64,000 nucleotides of DNA from Selaginella moellendorffii (Eukaryota > Streptophyta > Lycopodiopsida > Selaginellales > Selaginellaceae), in contig NW_003314296.1 in the NCBI RefSeq assembly GCF_000143415.4, forward strand, positions 849,645 through 913,644. The letters are read 5' to 3'. Position 1 is the stretch's first letter; every line of letters begins with the position of its first letter. Shown here in pieces: positions 44,144-56,552 of the stretch. A model generated the notes under the pieces. It was not told the origin of the DNA and did no database searches. It saw only the letters and a program-made list of their open reading frames with translations. The translations under genes were made by a program, and so were the position numbers.

Positions 44144-47100
44144 AATATGTCTCAGCGAGTACTATACAATGAGATTGGGCAACTAGTCTTGTTGCATACG
44201 CAGAGATGAAATGATGATCCGAGTGGGTACACGTCTGGGTGCAAAGGCTTCGCAATCGTTCATTGGGTATAGATTTGGTTACCTTGTTGTACCATATTTT
44301 GTGAGTTTGAGCTTGGGCTCACAAGAGGGATTAAGTTGTTCCGTTCGCACGAGTTTAAGCTTGGGCTCGTGAGTGAGGCACATTAGCAACTTGAGGTTAC
44401 ACTTTGAGTTGGCAGGATTAATGTTAGCCTATCAGTGGTTCCATGAGTTGTTCCTTGTACCATGGGTTTAAGTAAACTTTCCCTGGGTTTGCTATGAGTG
44501 GCAAATAGGCTGGTCCGTAGTTGTTTAGCACGGCACTAGTGGATCCTTCCTAGGCATGGTTACAAGTGGATCAATCAAGATTGTAGGGATAAGTCTATTG
44601 ATTTCAAGTAATTGTTGCTGTGCTCTCTCATAAACTTTTCTTGGATTGGACTGAAGGCAGTGCGAAAGCAAGCTTGAGGTTTAGTCAAAGATGAGACCGA
44701 AAAGAGAGTCATCGGGGACGAAGGATCAAACACGTAAATCATCTTCTCTTCTTGGAGAGATGATTTGCAACGAGGTGTGACTCATTGCTCGTATTCACAT
44801 TATGCAATCAAGAGTCCCTATCTTGATGCATGTTGATTATGATGGTCTTACAAGTGGTGAGTCGTGGGATGAATAGCGGTGAAGCGCTAAACCATTTTGT
44901 CTAGGCTTGCTATTGGAAGACTTGGGTTGCAATGCTCAATTCTTTTCTGGGGAACCTTGCTATTGCTCCTTGAGTAGCTTGGTGTTGGACTAGTTTTGAG
45001 TTTGGTTGGAAAAAGAGTGGCATGAGCTTGTCCGTGTTGTGAACAAAAGTTAGTGGTGTTGGGTGTTGTAAATCTCTATCGGTGGAGTGTGGCATTTGTG
45101 TTGCATTTTGTCGAATTGAGTTGGCACTTGATAGTCACTTAAACCTTTGTAGTAGTGACATGGGCATTGCTCGTAGTGTTGCTTGATTGATGATCAAGTC
45201 ATTGTGATACTTATATCATATCCATGTGAGAGTGAGCAATGTGTTTACGAAGTTGCTTAGGTAAACGATGATCAATCCCAAAGTGGTTGATGGTGAAGCT
45301 AGTCTACTTGTATGATGTAGCATTGTAGTAGCTTTGACTAAATTCTTAATGGTGGTCCATTATGCTAAGCTTAAGTTAGTTCCTTGTTCCTTGAGGATTT
45401 GCCCATGAGGTGTTGGGAAAGGTTATAGCATTCATTTGCTATGGCTTATTGGATGATCTGTTAGCACTTGGAGTAGATTGTTGGATGGAGAAAGTGTGTA
45501 GTTGAGGCATTGACATCATTAGTACTTGTGTTAGTGGAAGTGGCATTGTTGTTCAAGTGATGAGGAATTTTCCTTAAAGCTTGATTTTCCATGTCATTTT
45601 TCTTGTTAGTGTTTTGGCTTTACATTGGATCTTGAAGATGGTTGAAGAGAGTGTTAATGCAATGTGGATATCTAAAGATGTGGTCTTCGTGATCAAGCCT
45701 TGGATATTCACTTTGCATTTTGCGGATGTCGGTGTAGATATCAGAAAAATGGGCAAAAAGATGTTCGATGCTTAAACATGCTATTAGGTTTTGAGAATTT
45801 GTGTTGAGGTGAACTTATGTGAAATTGTTAGTAGGAGGAAGCTGGTTGAGTCTTGGAAGTTTGTATTTCTAGACTAAGAGTCATTCTTTCTCTAGGATGG
45901 AAATTTTTCCACAAATTTTCTTAGGCTTTTCCAATGGCTGATCTATTGATCACTTTGTCCGAAAACCATTCCGTTTTTGTAAGCCGATACAAACTAGTGA
46001 AGGGGTTGGAGTTGACTTCGGTTAGCTTAAACCTTAGTAGGTAGTTGTATGATGCAACCCGAAAGGGATGTTGACTTTTGGGGCTAAAGCAATTGAGTTG
46101 GATAGAGTCTGGAGTTGGTGTAGAAAAGTGGTTGTTGCACTTTTCTAAGAAAGGTGACCCTTGTGCCTTTCTTTTGTAGCGTTATGCTTGGTGGTAGGTT
46201 GCACCCTGCATTTCGTTAGACTCTATAAGAGTAGTGAGCTCTCACTGATCTTGACTTAGTCTTGGTAGCCCTGCGCCTTGGCTGAGGATGGTGATGTCCA
46301 ACTTAGTTGTTTGAGGTTGAGATGTTAATACCCGTACTATAGCTTTGTTTATGAGGAGGTTGTGTACCGATATGAATCCTTCTCATGGTCTTCACTTTAG
46401 TTTCGACTTAGTGTTGATCATGTGTAGCTAGCCTCTTCAAGGCATGCTCAGAGCTATTGACTAAATGTGTTGGTGAGCTTATTGCGGTTGAGTTGGATTC
46501 GAGTGGTCATTTAGTTTGTGCTTGTCTATGAACCTTTATCTCGTCCATGAGGTATTACGTTCATGTTGGACAAGTATATGACTCGATGGCATAAGTTTAG
46601 TGTTTGGGTCTCGTGAAAGCAAGTTGAGAAAGTGATAGTTAGTTGCTTTGCGACTAATGGTTGCTTGTAGACTTTATCAAGGACTGTTAGACACTTGCTT
46701 CGCTTAATGAAGATTTAGTAGTGATGGGTTTACTTTACCGGATGGTGTTGCAGAGGATCGTGTCATTTGACTTACATGGGTTTTCTATGTTGGCATGTCG
46801 ACTCTACCTCTGTTGATATTATTTGGTTGCGTTTAGTTCATAATGTTGGATTTCATTGAGTCTTGGACGTGGTGATGCACTCCTTGAGGAAGTGTTATCT
46901 GTACCTGAGTAATGTTGAAGAACTAGTCTCGGATACTGACTAAAGTATCTTTGACTTTAGTTAGCTTGGTTGCAAGAGAGTTTTGAGAGGTGATTCACTC
47001 TTACTTTCTTTTAGCTTTGTTCTGATGTTGATGGCATTGAGGTGATGCCTTGTCATTGATATTATTGATGTTGAGATTCAGGTGAGATGATATATCTATC

Positions 47101-49103
47101 CTTAGGATTGATATTGAGTTTCATTGTTCTCGATGAAGATAGTGTTGATGATTTGGCTATAGCTTTGTGTTATTAGCATTTGTGCATTTGCTAGTTAGCA
47201 ACTATATTGACGTTCAAATGAACTGAGTGGCAAGTTTGAGTTAGTTGTGTTCTAGACGAGATTATTTAGTAGAGGTTGGGCTTTAGCTTTTCCTTGAAAA
47301 GTGATTCAGTCGTGAACTATGCTAACTCTACAAGTGGAAGAGTCAGTGATCGATATTGGAAAGTTTGAATCCTTATTGGATTTGAGTTGGAATATATCAA
47401 TCATTGATGAATCTTCTTGTGCTTGTTATGAAGTGAGTTACGTCTTGCTATAGATGGATTCATGGAGGATCATTTGGTGATCACTTGTTGAGCATAGCTT
47501 TGTTATGCTTAGCTTTTGGATTGATGCAGATATGCTCTTCATTAGCTTTGGCATTATGAAGTTTAGCTTATGGATGTGTTGAGGAGGATATTGTGGGTTA
47601 CACCATGATTTCTTCTTTAGCATTGAAGTTAGTTCATGCAAGACTTATGATCATTGTTAGGCAAGATTTAGCTATAGACTTCTTCAAGATTTTGGTTCTT
47701 TGAGTTTTATGCTCATTATGCCATTTGCTAGAAGTTGTTGGGGAAGGCATTTTGGCTCATTAGCTTCAATGTTGAAGTTGGCTTTTGCATGTAGCAATCA
47801 TTGGTGATGATTGACTACCATTTAGGATAATTGATTATTCTTGTCAAAAGGTTTTGTTTGATTATTGTTGGTATAGAATGATTTGCCGTTCTTCGGGATG
47901 GTAGATTGTTTCTTCGACGATGATTATGCATCTCCTCATTGGTGGGATGATTGATGTTCTTTCATGATAGTTAGTTATTCTCTTTGATAGCTTATGGCTT
48001 TTCGCAATACCACATGTTCTTTGTGGTTTGCTCTAGATTGGTTTTTTGGGTTTGAGATATCAATAGGATGTTGCTGACACTTGCTTGAGCAACTTTGGTT
48101 CCTTGGTATTATTGATCGAGATCTATTCGGATTGGCTTTTATGATAGTTGGCATGAATGGGTGTTTGTTGGTCTTACCACATTCATTCTATTGTGTTGAT
48201 TGTTGCTTGAGCTAGTTTTAATAGATTGGGATGTTCTTTCTTTTGGGTGATACATTCGCGAGCATTTTGCTTGTCAGTCAATAATACCTTGTGTTCTTTG
48301 AGTTATCTTTAGTCAGTTGTTTGGCATACTATCTGCCATCTTTAGTAGTTAAGTTTCATCATTAAATTTCCTTGATGATATACTTACTATTGAATTTTGT
48401 TGGATGGTAATTCCTATGTTTACCATTTATAATGATCTTGGTGGTTCTTATACTCTACTATTGGTTTATCGGATGATACTTTACTTGGAATACTTTTGTG
48501 TTCTAATCTAAGATATATTCACTGATAATTAAAACTCTAAGATATCATTGTCTTTGACTTTGATATTGTCCATCTCTTGATCTTTGAGTTTGGGCCAGTA
48601 ATGGGCAAACTGGCTTCGGCACTTCGTGTGCATGTTGAAATCTCTAGTCATGGGGTAGCTACTGTCGACTGGTCACATAACCCGCCTCTTTGTCGATGTT
48701 CCTTATTCCGTTGAAAGGGCGTGACCATGTAAACAACTCTAACTGCCTGTTTACAGTAGTCTATCTAAACCTTACCGACGGGTTTGGTTTCTTTGCTCAG
48801 GAGGGTTGGGGCCTCTGGTTCCTCTCTCTATGTCTCTGCGGGTAGGGCATATCACACTTTTGTAAGCTGGGTGACTCCCAGAGTAGCAAGGGTGGCTAAC
48901 TCCGTTGGTCATTTCCTTGTCGGCGACAGCCGGAAGGTGTCTGAGTGGGTAGTGCATCCGCGTTAGACAAAGAGGTTGTCTCCTAACTCATTTAAGTTGG
49001 TGCATTTCTCACATAGTGTGAGTACCGTGAACTTTTTCTGGAGTTGTTTCCTTGGCGGTATTCTAGACTCGAGTGTGCATCGACGAGGACGTCGATCTTC
49101 CCT
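44144..49103 (+). other. Non-coding interior of the F1 element
   Basis: About 5 kb, T/G-rich on the plus strand, with many local near-repeats (gcttagct, agtgttgatg types) but no long frame or conserved motif. A piece equivalent to 46322-46560 also occurs at 41256-41510. Nothing suggests a host gene captured inside. Confidence 0.7.
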
Positions 49104-49115
49104 AGGGGGGGAGAG
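49104..49115 (+). other. Polypurine tract of the F1 element
   Basis: AGGGGGGGAGAG directly precedes the 3' LTR, the expected site of plus-strand priming. Confidence 0.9.
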
Positions 49116-50259
49116 TGTCGCGAATGTGACTTCAGGTATCGAAAGTTACCTGTCGGCTAGTCCTTACGGACACTCTTACCTTACTGCCACGATGGCAGGA
49201 GGTCGGTATTGCTGGACCCTTTATCAGTCTCCGCCTAAGCTAGTTGAGAAACTGGTCCTCGCGTGTGCACTTGACCAGATGAGCATAAGGACGGAATTCC
49301 TACGTGCTATTTGTCAAGCATACTTGACCTGGTTAGAGAAACTCATTCGTTGACTTGCACTTGCTAGTGTTGGGAACCCCCGCGATATTGAGCTTGGTCC
49401 CTCAATATCGCTAGAAGATAGCTTACCGTGTCTGCCAAACACCCTCGCTATCATGCCTTTTGTGTTGGTCTCATTTCGGTCCCAAATGCTATTTATGGAA
49501 AGTGTCTAGATTTGCTCATTTGGCATATCTACGGAATGTAGAGATCGGCCTGAACACAATGGTGTTCGTCCCGTGTCCAAATTCGCAATCTAGCGCCATT
49601 CCATATTTAGTAAGTTTCGAGCTTGTCCCAGAGACTAACTCCTGGTACTAAGGGAGGCTTGGGGTGAAAGCCCAAAGCGTGTGTTCCTCAAAGGGGGGGG
49701 GGCTATGGGGGGTTCCAAATGTATAGTAGGGATAGTGGGTAGGTCGGGCATGGCCGACCAACCTGAGGCATAGTCTAGCTCCCGCTTGCGTGCCTGTCCT
49801 TGTTCTGCGTCCGGCTTGGGTCTAAGCCCAAGTTCCATTCCATGCTAGCTGGTGGAGTACCCATGTCCTCACGTTAGGCCACCGGTATGCCGAAATAGCG
49901 CCAGACTCCGTTTGGCTCCGTTTTGCGTGCTGGTCCTGGCATTGGGATGCTGGTTACTCTAGGACTGTTCCAAGTCGCTCCGGGCTCCTGTCCCTTTGCT
50001 CCTTGGGCTTTATGCTCGGGAGTTGCTCCATGGTTGGATTCCATCACTCCTTGGCTCCATGCTTGGGAGTTTGGCACCGTTCCTTTGTTCAGTGGCCCAA
50101 GGCCCTGAACCTTGGGTTCCTAAGTACACGTGGCATGGACACATGGCATGTGACACATGGCATCTGTCACGTGGCACAAAGAGGGTTTAGGTTCCGCTTC
50201 GTGGTGTTATCCTATGGTAAATCACCATAGGATAAATGGTCAAAACCACGTGCACTACA
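49116..50259 (+). repeat. 3' LTR of the complete F1 element
   Basis: Near-identical to 42989-44130. Most differences from the 5' LTR are C/T or G/A changes at CpG or CNG positions (for example CACGTG to CACATG), the pattern left by cytosine methylation. Confidence 0.9.
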
Positions 50260-51689
50260 AAAGGGTTGGATTAGGTGCACTGCCAAGTGTGGGGGATGCC
50301 CTTGGGGTCGTAATCAATAACTTAAAGGTCTAGTAGATATAGTATTTATTAGTAAGCCCATTAAGATGCTTATGTGGGATTACTAAGTAATAATCAAGGA
50401 TAAGCTCCTTAGTAGATTAAGGAATGGTGTTCCTAATTCAAAGTGTTAATTTAAACTATTAGTAATGGTGAAACTTGGTCAAGGTAATTAAATAAATAGA
50501 AATGAGTTGTGACAATGCAATGGTATTGTGAGTCTAAAAAAGTAATCTCTAAAAAAAGATCTATAGGATGGTCACAAAGTAGGGTTATAGATAGAGCCCC
50601 TAACAGAAAATGGTAAAAGAGACTTATTAAAAGTGAACACTCTCTAGATTTGGCAAAGTAAAACCTTTGCTATGGAGCTGAAAGGATACCTCAAGAATAG
50701 AAATACTAATCTTATATTGCTTTGTGTAAAGATCAAAGGATAAAAGCAAAAAACTAGTGGCCTAGAATGGGCTATGGAAATTATTGAAAAAAATCCAAAT
50801 GATAAATTAGACGAGGAACACTTATGTCGTGGATGCTAATGGATTGTGGGAAAGGAAATATGTTTTTAAGGATGAATTTCCCAAATGCTCCAATATGGTG
50901 AAAGTGAAAACTCAAAGAAATAAAGTTGTAAGGTAACTAAATATTAGGGCTATAGAAGGCCCTAACACAAATATGGATAATTGGAACTTAATGCATACAT
51001 GAAATAAAAAAAAGGATGATAGTGCCCTCAAATAAAGAACTTTCTAGGATGGAGAAGTGGAGTTTACATAATATGTGCAATACAAGGTGTCGAAGGCACT
51101 GAGAAAATTAACTCGAGAAGTTAATATCAAAGTTCTAAAGTATGATGGTGATATTGATAGAGGTAGAAATTACTTTGGAATAAGTAATAAGATTGAGATA
51201 TAGAAAAGTGTTTGTAACAGATTTAGCAAAAACTAAATAAACAAAAGAAGAGAACCACCACATGTGATTTAATGAGACTCTAAATTGGAGAGATTATGCT
51301 CCTTAAAGGATGGGTAAGGCATGGTGAACCTTTGGTGTCAAACCATTAAAGAATATTGGTTTGGTGCTAAAGATGAAAATAATAATCCGTGACAAGGTTA
51401 TTTTATATGGTTTATTATTCGATAATGACATCAAACTTCATCTATGGGTGGTAAAGTTTTGAGACACAAATCTTTAAGCCCAAAAGTGGAGCCAAAAGTG
51501 TGCCACATAGTAGTGGTTGATATAGAAGTCTAACAAGCATAACATGTTTAGACTAAAAGCTCTAACTTGGAAAATCAAGAGTGGGAGTGGAACTCTGAAC
51601 AAAGTGCTTAAAGAATAAGCATAAAACAATCAGTGAATGAATCTTTAAAAAAAGATATAAAAATACAAGTGTTATGATACATGGAAGTG

Positions 51690-52280
51690 TCAAGATTGAG
51701 TCTAAAGAGTCTGAGATGGAATTCGAGAAGGAATTCGAGATGGAGTTTGAGATGGAGTCTGAAAAAGAGTCCAAGATGGAATTCAAGAAGGAATTCGAGA
51801 AGGAGTTCGAGATGGAGTCTAAAATGAAGTCCGAAAAGGAGCCCAAAATGGAGTCTGAGAAGGAGTCCAAAATGGAATTCAAAAAAGAATCCAAGTTAAA
51901 GTCCGAGAAAGAGTCAAAGATGGAGTCTGAGAAGGAGTCCAAGATGGAGTCCGAGAAGGAGTCCAAGTTAGAGTTCGAAAAGGAGTCAAAGATGAAGTTC
52001 GAGAAAGAGTCTAAGATGGAGTTCGAGAAGGAGTCCAAGTTGGAGTTCGAGAAGGAATCCAAGGAGTCTGAGATGGAATCCAAGATGGAGTTTGAAAAAG
52101 AGTCTGAGATAGAGTGAGAGAAGGAGTCTGAGATGGAGTCCAGGATGGAGTCTGAGACCGGGATCGAGACTGAAACCAAGACCAAAATTAAGACCAAGAC
52201 TGAGACCGGGACCAAGATGGAGATCAATACTGAGACCAAGACTAAGGTTGAGACTAAGATTGAGTCTGAGTACATAGGTT
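51690..52280. repeat. Long GA-rich minisatellite (GAGTCCGAGATGGA type) in truncated F2 LTR
   Basis: About 590 bp of degenerate 6/12-bp units (gagtccaagatg, gagttcgagaag), changing near 52150 to a gaccaagactgag subfamily. The period keeps long frames open on both strands (Glu/Lys/Ser plus, Ser/Asp/Phe/Leu minus); neither is a gene. Confidence 0.92.
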
Positions 52281-53289
52281 TCACTTCAATGTTTAGAGTG
52301 ATGTATCAACTCTTCCCATAGTTATACTTGTATTGTGGATTATTGATAGCTAATTGGTGGTGGATGACAATACATAAGACTTTGAAAAGGGTGATAAAAC
52401 ATGCCTTAGATGCTACATATGGTGAGATCTTGATGTTTCAGATCCTCGTGTCCAAGATGCAACTCGATTGCCCTTGCACATTTGCTTTGCTCCATAGGTT
52501 TGGAACGAGTGCATAAATATAGCACACATCACCACTCCACTATAGGTAGTGTTCGCTAAACTCTATGTGGAGTGTGTTACATAATAATATATATGGCTAG
52601 TGTATCCTTGGGACAATGTAGGTTGGCACTAGGTATATGCATCACACACTCTTTGTAAAATTGGAGACAATTACCAATAATTTATGCACAGGCTTTTACC
52701 ATTGTATGATATCCACCACAATGCCTACTAGCACTCAGTTTGTGGACATCATAAAAGACATTTGTGACTTTGCAGCAAGTTAGTCTCACCCTTTAAAAAT
52801 CATCACATCTTTCATATTTGCTTACAAGCACTCGGTGGTGAAGATGAGTATGGTTCTGTGCTTTTTTTAAGGTAGTAGTGATTATACTTCATCACTTTGT
52901 GGTCTTTGCTAGCGGCCCAATAGATTGCTATTAAGGTCTTCCCTTATCAAACCACCATTACCACCACATATGGAGCCAAGATGAAGATCTGCTCCTCTAC
53001 CGTATGAGAGGTTCATTGTGATATGGAGCAATTTTGTGTACAAGATAAAATATGTAATCACCCCTCTTTAAATGGTTTGACATAAAAGTCTATTTTAAAT
53101 ATATAATATAAAAATAGATATATCATGAACTATTCACAACTTCAAGTAGCATCCTGCCTGCTTCCAGTTCCAAAAGTCATATGGTATTACTCCAAGGACA
53201 TAAAGGAAGGGTGCTTGGGATGCTCATTCAACCTCTAGCATGTATGTGTGGTAAACATAGTATGTTTACTAGGTTGATGTTATGGTAGG
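52281..53289. other. Unassigned AT-rich region
   Basis: Downstream of the truncated F2 LTR. Only short frames are present and I recognise no domain or repeat. Confidence 0.35.
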
Positions 53290-53955
53290 CATGTGGGGAT
53301 AGAGAAAAATGCAACACTTGAGTCTAGGGCTTTATGTCTGATCATCATACTCCGAGGAACTAGGATGAGAAACATGGGCAATTGAAAGGGCTTGATCGAT
53401 TTGGTTTGCAAGCTATTTGCATTGTGGAATATTATGTTTCTTTTGTGCATTTTTGCTTGCAGCTGCACAAAGTGGATAGATCATTGGATTTAATTGTGCT
53501 AAAAAATTCGAATAACCACTTTAGTGGGGTTTGGAAGGAAATTACATAAATTTTTTAGGTGTAAATTTGCTTTTTCTCTCTTTGCTGTGTGGATAAGAAG
53601 AGTTTATCTGGGTGAGAAATTGTTACTTTATGTGACTCGTTGAGAACAAAATACTGTAGATTTTATTTTTCTTTTTCACAATTTTTTATGAGCAGCCAGC
53701 TTTATTTTGTAATGTGCTTGGAGCTCCATGCTAGATAGGGTATAAGCAGTAAAAAGTAAGGGAAGAGCAGAAAATCCCCGGGATTTCCTCCCACGATCTG
53801 CTCTGAAGATCATACAAGGGTAAAAACATACCCTCCTTACACTTAATGAACTTAATTATAAAAATTCTTACAATTAAATTCTCTAGCTTAATTGTAATTG
53901 GCAGGATCTTTAAATTATGCAGTTAGATTTAGCCTAATTAAATGGTCCATTAATG
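53290..53955 (-). repeat. Dispersed repeat R (copy 1)
   Basis: 53290-53760 is an inverted match to 56810-57240 (tttatgtctgatcatcat, tttggtttgcaagct, cacaaagtggatagatca). 53780-53955 is an inverted match to 63450-63600, including the hairpin TTACAATTAA..TTAATTGTAA and ccttgtatgatcttcag. Copies 1 and 2 lie in opposite orientation around the lectin and protease genes. Confidence 0.8.
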
Positions 53956-54253
53956 GAATTATGCGGAAAGACACATTAGGCAATTAGCCCCATTAAACTA
54001 CTTTAATTTTAACTTAATGTAGGTTCTATTTCAATTTAATTTTCTTGGAACACAATTCAGTGTCAATTAAAAAGGCTAGAACAAAAGCCAGCGAGGCTTT
54101 CAGATCAAAATAACTTTCGAGCTGGACCTAATAGATTTATCAATTTCCAGTTAGGACACCTTATATGTTAGCACTTCAATTCTCTACTTAAAGCTTTTTC
54201 TTCCTAGGCCTTATTTCATAGTACTTATATCTATATCATGGCTTTTCCCATAA
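53956..54253. other. AT-rich spacer
   Basis: No feature was seen between repeat copy 1 and the 3' end of the lectin pseudogene. Confidence 0.35.
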
Positions 54254-55038
54254 TCAAAGGTGTTTTTCCATGTCATATAAATAAACATTTCCATCATCTT
54301 CAGCCATCAATACCAACTTACTGTGTCTGTTCTTCAGTGCAAATCTCCATACCTCTTTCACCGAACTGAAAATGTATAATCCACTTGATCTTAAAGATAA
54401 GTAACAACCTTCACCTCTTCCATTTGTGTCTGCCACCCACAATACAACATGAACTTCATAAAAAACCAGATTGCAATCTTTTTGCATAATCAGTTTAAAA
54501 ATTCCGTTTGGTGATATGATTGTATTACCTTCCATTATGTAATTTCCAAATGCTTGTGATTCTTCAAAAATGGAACTCATAATGCTTGAACTATATACCT
54601 AGCAATCAACATCACCATCATATACAAATTGACTCTGTAAGTTCAAAGGAGAAGGAAAGGTTTTATTTTGGATTGATGAAGGAATTCGATATCTTGAACG
54701 TTTGGAATATTCCAGTGATACATGTCTAAAAGTTCCAATTACAGTTCCAAAGTTTCTTATAGAACCATCTTGAATAACAGCAGCTGCAAGACCCATAAGA
54801 AGTCCTTTAATTAGATCACCCCAAACATACCCTAGGACACGATAAGCACGACAAACACGACAGTTCCATGGGCATCCTAATGATTGTGAAAAAATTGAAA
54901 ATGTATATTGTATAGTTGTTAGCGGAACTGTGTTCGACCAACTACCAACACGTTGAGGACCATCTGGTATAGTTTGAATTACAGAATCAACGTGTTGACG
55001 AAATGATTCAATGCCTTCAACACTGATCCCTAATGGAT
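54254..55038 (-). pseudogene. Bulb-type lectin protein with in-frame TAG
   Basis: One frame is open from a possible splice acceptor (gttgcag, 55039-55045) to the stop at 54254, except for a single TAG at 54599-54601. Upstream of the TAG is an N-terminal domain like that of the 2151-2933 gene (TTIQYTFSIFSQSLGCPWNC, a Leu/Ala-rich helix, then HVSLEY). Downstream is the bulb lectin: NTIISPNGIFKLIMQKDCNLVFYEV, VVLWVADT and DDGNVYLYD. An upstream exon may lie at about 55200-55290, but I could not fix its junction. Either a recent nonsense mutation disabled it or only a shorter product is made. It has the same orientation as the protease-like gene behind it. Confidence 0.65.
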
Positions 55039-55808
55039 CTGCAACATAATTAATGGTTTGACAATAGAAAATATATCATTATTACAAAGGAAAATATTGT
55101 GATTATTTTCACTTCAAACAAATTATCAATATAATTAATATCCAGCCTAACCCTCTATGTATATACAAACGTTGATGACAAGAAAATTCATATGCTGGGA
55201 GCATAGTCGATTTCTTAGCCATCAAGAAGTGACGGAGTCTGAGATTTGAGCTTTGTTCAACCTGAAATAAAGGTTCTGATCTGAAAAAACACATTCATCT
55301 TATTTTTGTCCTGTATTTGTTTCAAATATTTGACTCAGCTAGTCCATCTGATTTGTTTTATACTTTTGTTAAAACCTAAATTATAACAATAAGCTAAATT
55401 AATAATAACTTTAATGAGAATTAAAGGCACTAACTGCAGCTACAAAAAACTAGCCTAAACAAACTCGTGTTCGCTGTTGGAACGAGTGCTAATACGTATG
55501 TGTCATCGCAGCCCCATTGCAGCTCAAAATCCCATGCTCTTGAGCGACCAATCCCTATTCGCTTCTTCTTCCTTGCACAATCCTGCCTGCTGCTTCTGAA
55601 TTTGAATGCGAAGGAGATGAAGCTAGCAGCAGCTAACAAGTGAGGAGGCACTCATCGCAACGCCCTGCAGTGTGCCTTGGCACTTCTTAACAAAGTACTT
55701 GTTTATGAGGTCTTTGGTTTGATGCGGAGTCTCGTTAGTTAAGAGGTTTAGCTAGAGAGATACATTTAGAAGCAAAACAAATTACATTCTGCAAAATGTT
55801 AATCGATC

Positions 55809-56552
55809 TCAAAAGTTTGCCACATGGAATATTTCACCGAATCCGGAGCGTTTATCCCCAAAATGGATGTAAAACAATCCACTGTCACCATAGCTCTCAC
55901 CGTGTGAATTTAGCAAAGTCCATAGCCGCTCCTTCCACTTGAAGCCGACAACAAGAAGACAATGCTTGAACTCTTGCTCGTAGTCTCCAACATACACGTA
56001 GTTGTTATCCAAACTGTCTCGTCCCCAATCACGGCACTTCACAGCAGTTACTGCAGGCCCACGGTGAGTCAACCAGCTGGCAAACGCAAGGATCGCAGAC
56101 TCATCAACAAGATTACCAATGTCCACTCCCATATTGGCCACCCTTTTGAGCCGAAACTTCTCAGGGTCCCCATACAACCACTTGTCATAAGCGATCTCCA
56201 ACCTCGACCGGTTACGTGCCTGATACTGCCGGTAGTTTGCAGCCCTGGGAACTCCAACGTTGGTAAGGAAGTCCAAGCAAGCTCCGGGAGATCCGCCCTC
56301 ACAAGAAACTGTAAAGCCAATGGAGCCGAGGAACTTAGTCTTCAAGCTGTCTTTAGCCTCAAAGCCTGGCTCACAAAAGTCATTACAAAACTGGATGCTT
56401 AACAACTCATTATGCCCTGCGATTTTTATCAGACTTTCCATCAGGCCAATCGAACAAATCACCCAACAATCCCGCAGCCCCAATGTAGTTTTCCAGTTGA
56501 TAGATGGCGCTGCAACTGCCACGTCAACCGATGAGTCAGCCACCAGAAGCAT
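55809..56552 (-). CDS. Papain-like (C1A) cysteine protease homologue, atypical
   Basis: 247 codons from ATG 56552. Residues 18-36 (INWKTTLGLRDCWVICSIG) align with the papain start VDWR..QGSCGSCWAFS; Cys29-Trp30 matches the catalytic Cys-Trp. CEGGSPGACLDFLTNVGVP corresponds to CxGGxxxxAxxxxxxxG. FKHCLLVVGF holds the catalytic His and LNSHGESYGDSGLFYI the Asn (usually NSWGxxWGxxGY). The oxyanion-hole Gln, expected six residues before the Cys, is missing because the QGSCG segment is shortened. No propeptide or signal peptide precedes the mature domain. The 5' end runs into repeat R, so the gene may be 5'-truncated, or an upstream exon is missed. It may be inactive or a pseudo-protease. Confidence 0.75.
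   Translation of the reverse strand: MLLVADSSVDVAVAAPSINWKTTLGLRDCWVICSIGLMESLIKIAGHNELLSIQFCNDFCEPGFEAKDSLKTKFLGSIGFTVSCEGGSPGACLDFLTNVGVPRAANYRQYQARNRSRLEIAYDKWLYGDPEKFRLKRVANMGVDIGNLVDESAILAFASWLTHRGPAVTAVKCRDWGRDSLDNNYVYVGDYEQEFKHCLLVVGFKWKERLWTLLNSHGESYGDSGLFYIHFGDKRSGFGEIFHVANF

Larger units (their letters stand above)
42989..50259 (+). mobile_element. Complete non-coding LTR retrotransposon (F1, LARD-like) with target duplication
   Basis: LTRs at 42989-44130 (1142 bp) and 49116-50259 (1144 bp) both start TGTCGCGAATGTGAC and end in CTACA. By eye they differ at only about two dozen sites. The primer site TGGTATCAGAG (44133-44143) follows the left LTR and the polypurine tract AGGGGGGGAGAG (49104-49115) precedes the right LTR. 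Target duplication AAAGG is at 42984-42988 and 50260-50264. The interior (44131-49115, about 5 kb) has no frame above about 65 codons and no gag, protease, RT or integrase motif, so it must be mobilised in trans. Its 3' untranslated part matches the chromovirus remnant at 21.7-22.3 kb, which names the likely autonomous partner family. Confidence 0.92.
42471..52275 (+). mobile_element. Second F2 element, split by the F1 insertion
   Basis: 42471-42988 and 50260-51517 together match, inverted, the interior of the F2 element at 26.8-30.1 kb (for example gggagtcatgccaagcat..gggtgatg and tttaaactattagtaatggt). The 3' LTR starts at 51518 (TGATATAGAAGTCTAACAAGC) and is truncated after its minisatellite near 52275. 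The 7.27-kb F1 element sits between the two halves. There is no coding capacity. Confidence 0.75.

Noticed and set aside
51562-52284. Long Ser/Asp/Phe-rich minus-strand frame (240 codons) and Glu/Lys-rich plus-strand frame
   Set aside because: Both are products of a degenerate 6/12-bp minisatellite inside an LTR; no domain and no start context.
55430-55651. 73-codon minus-strand frame between the lectin and protease loci
   Set aside because: No domain, no clear start context, and no consistent splice junction with the lectin frame.
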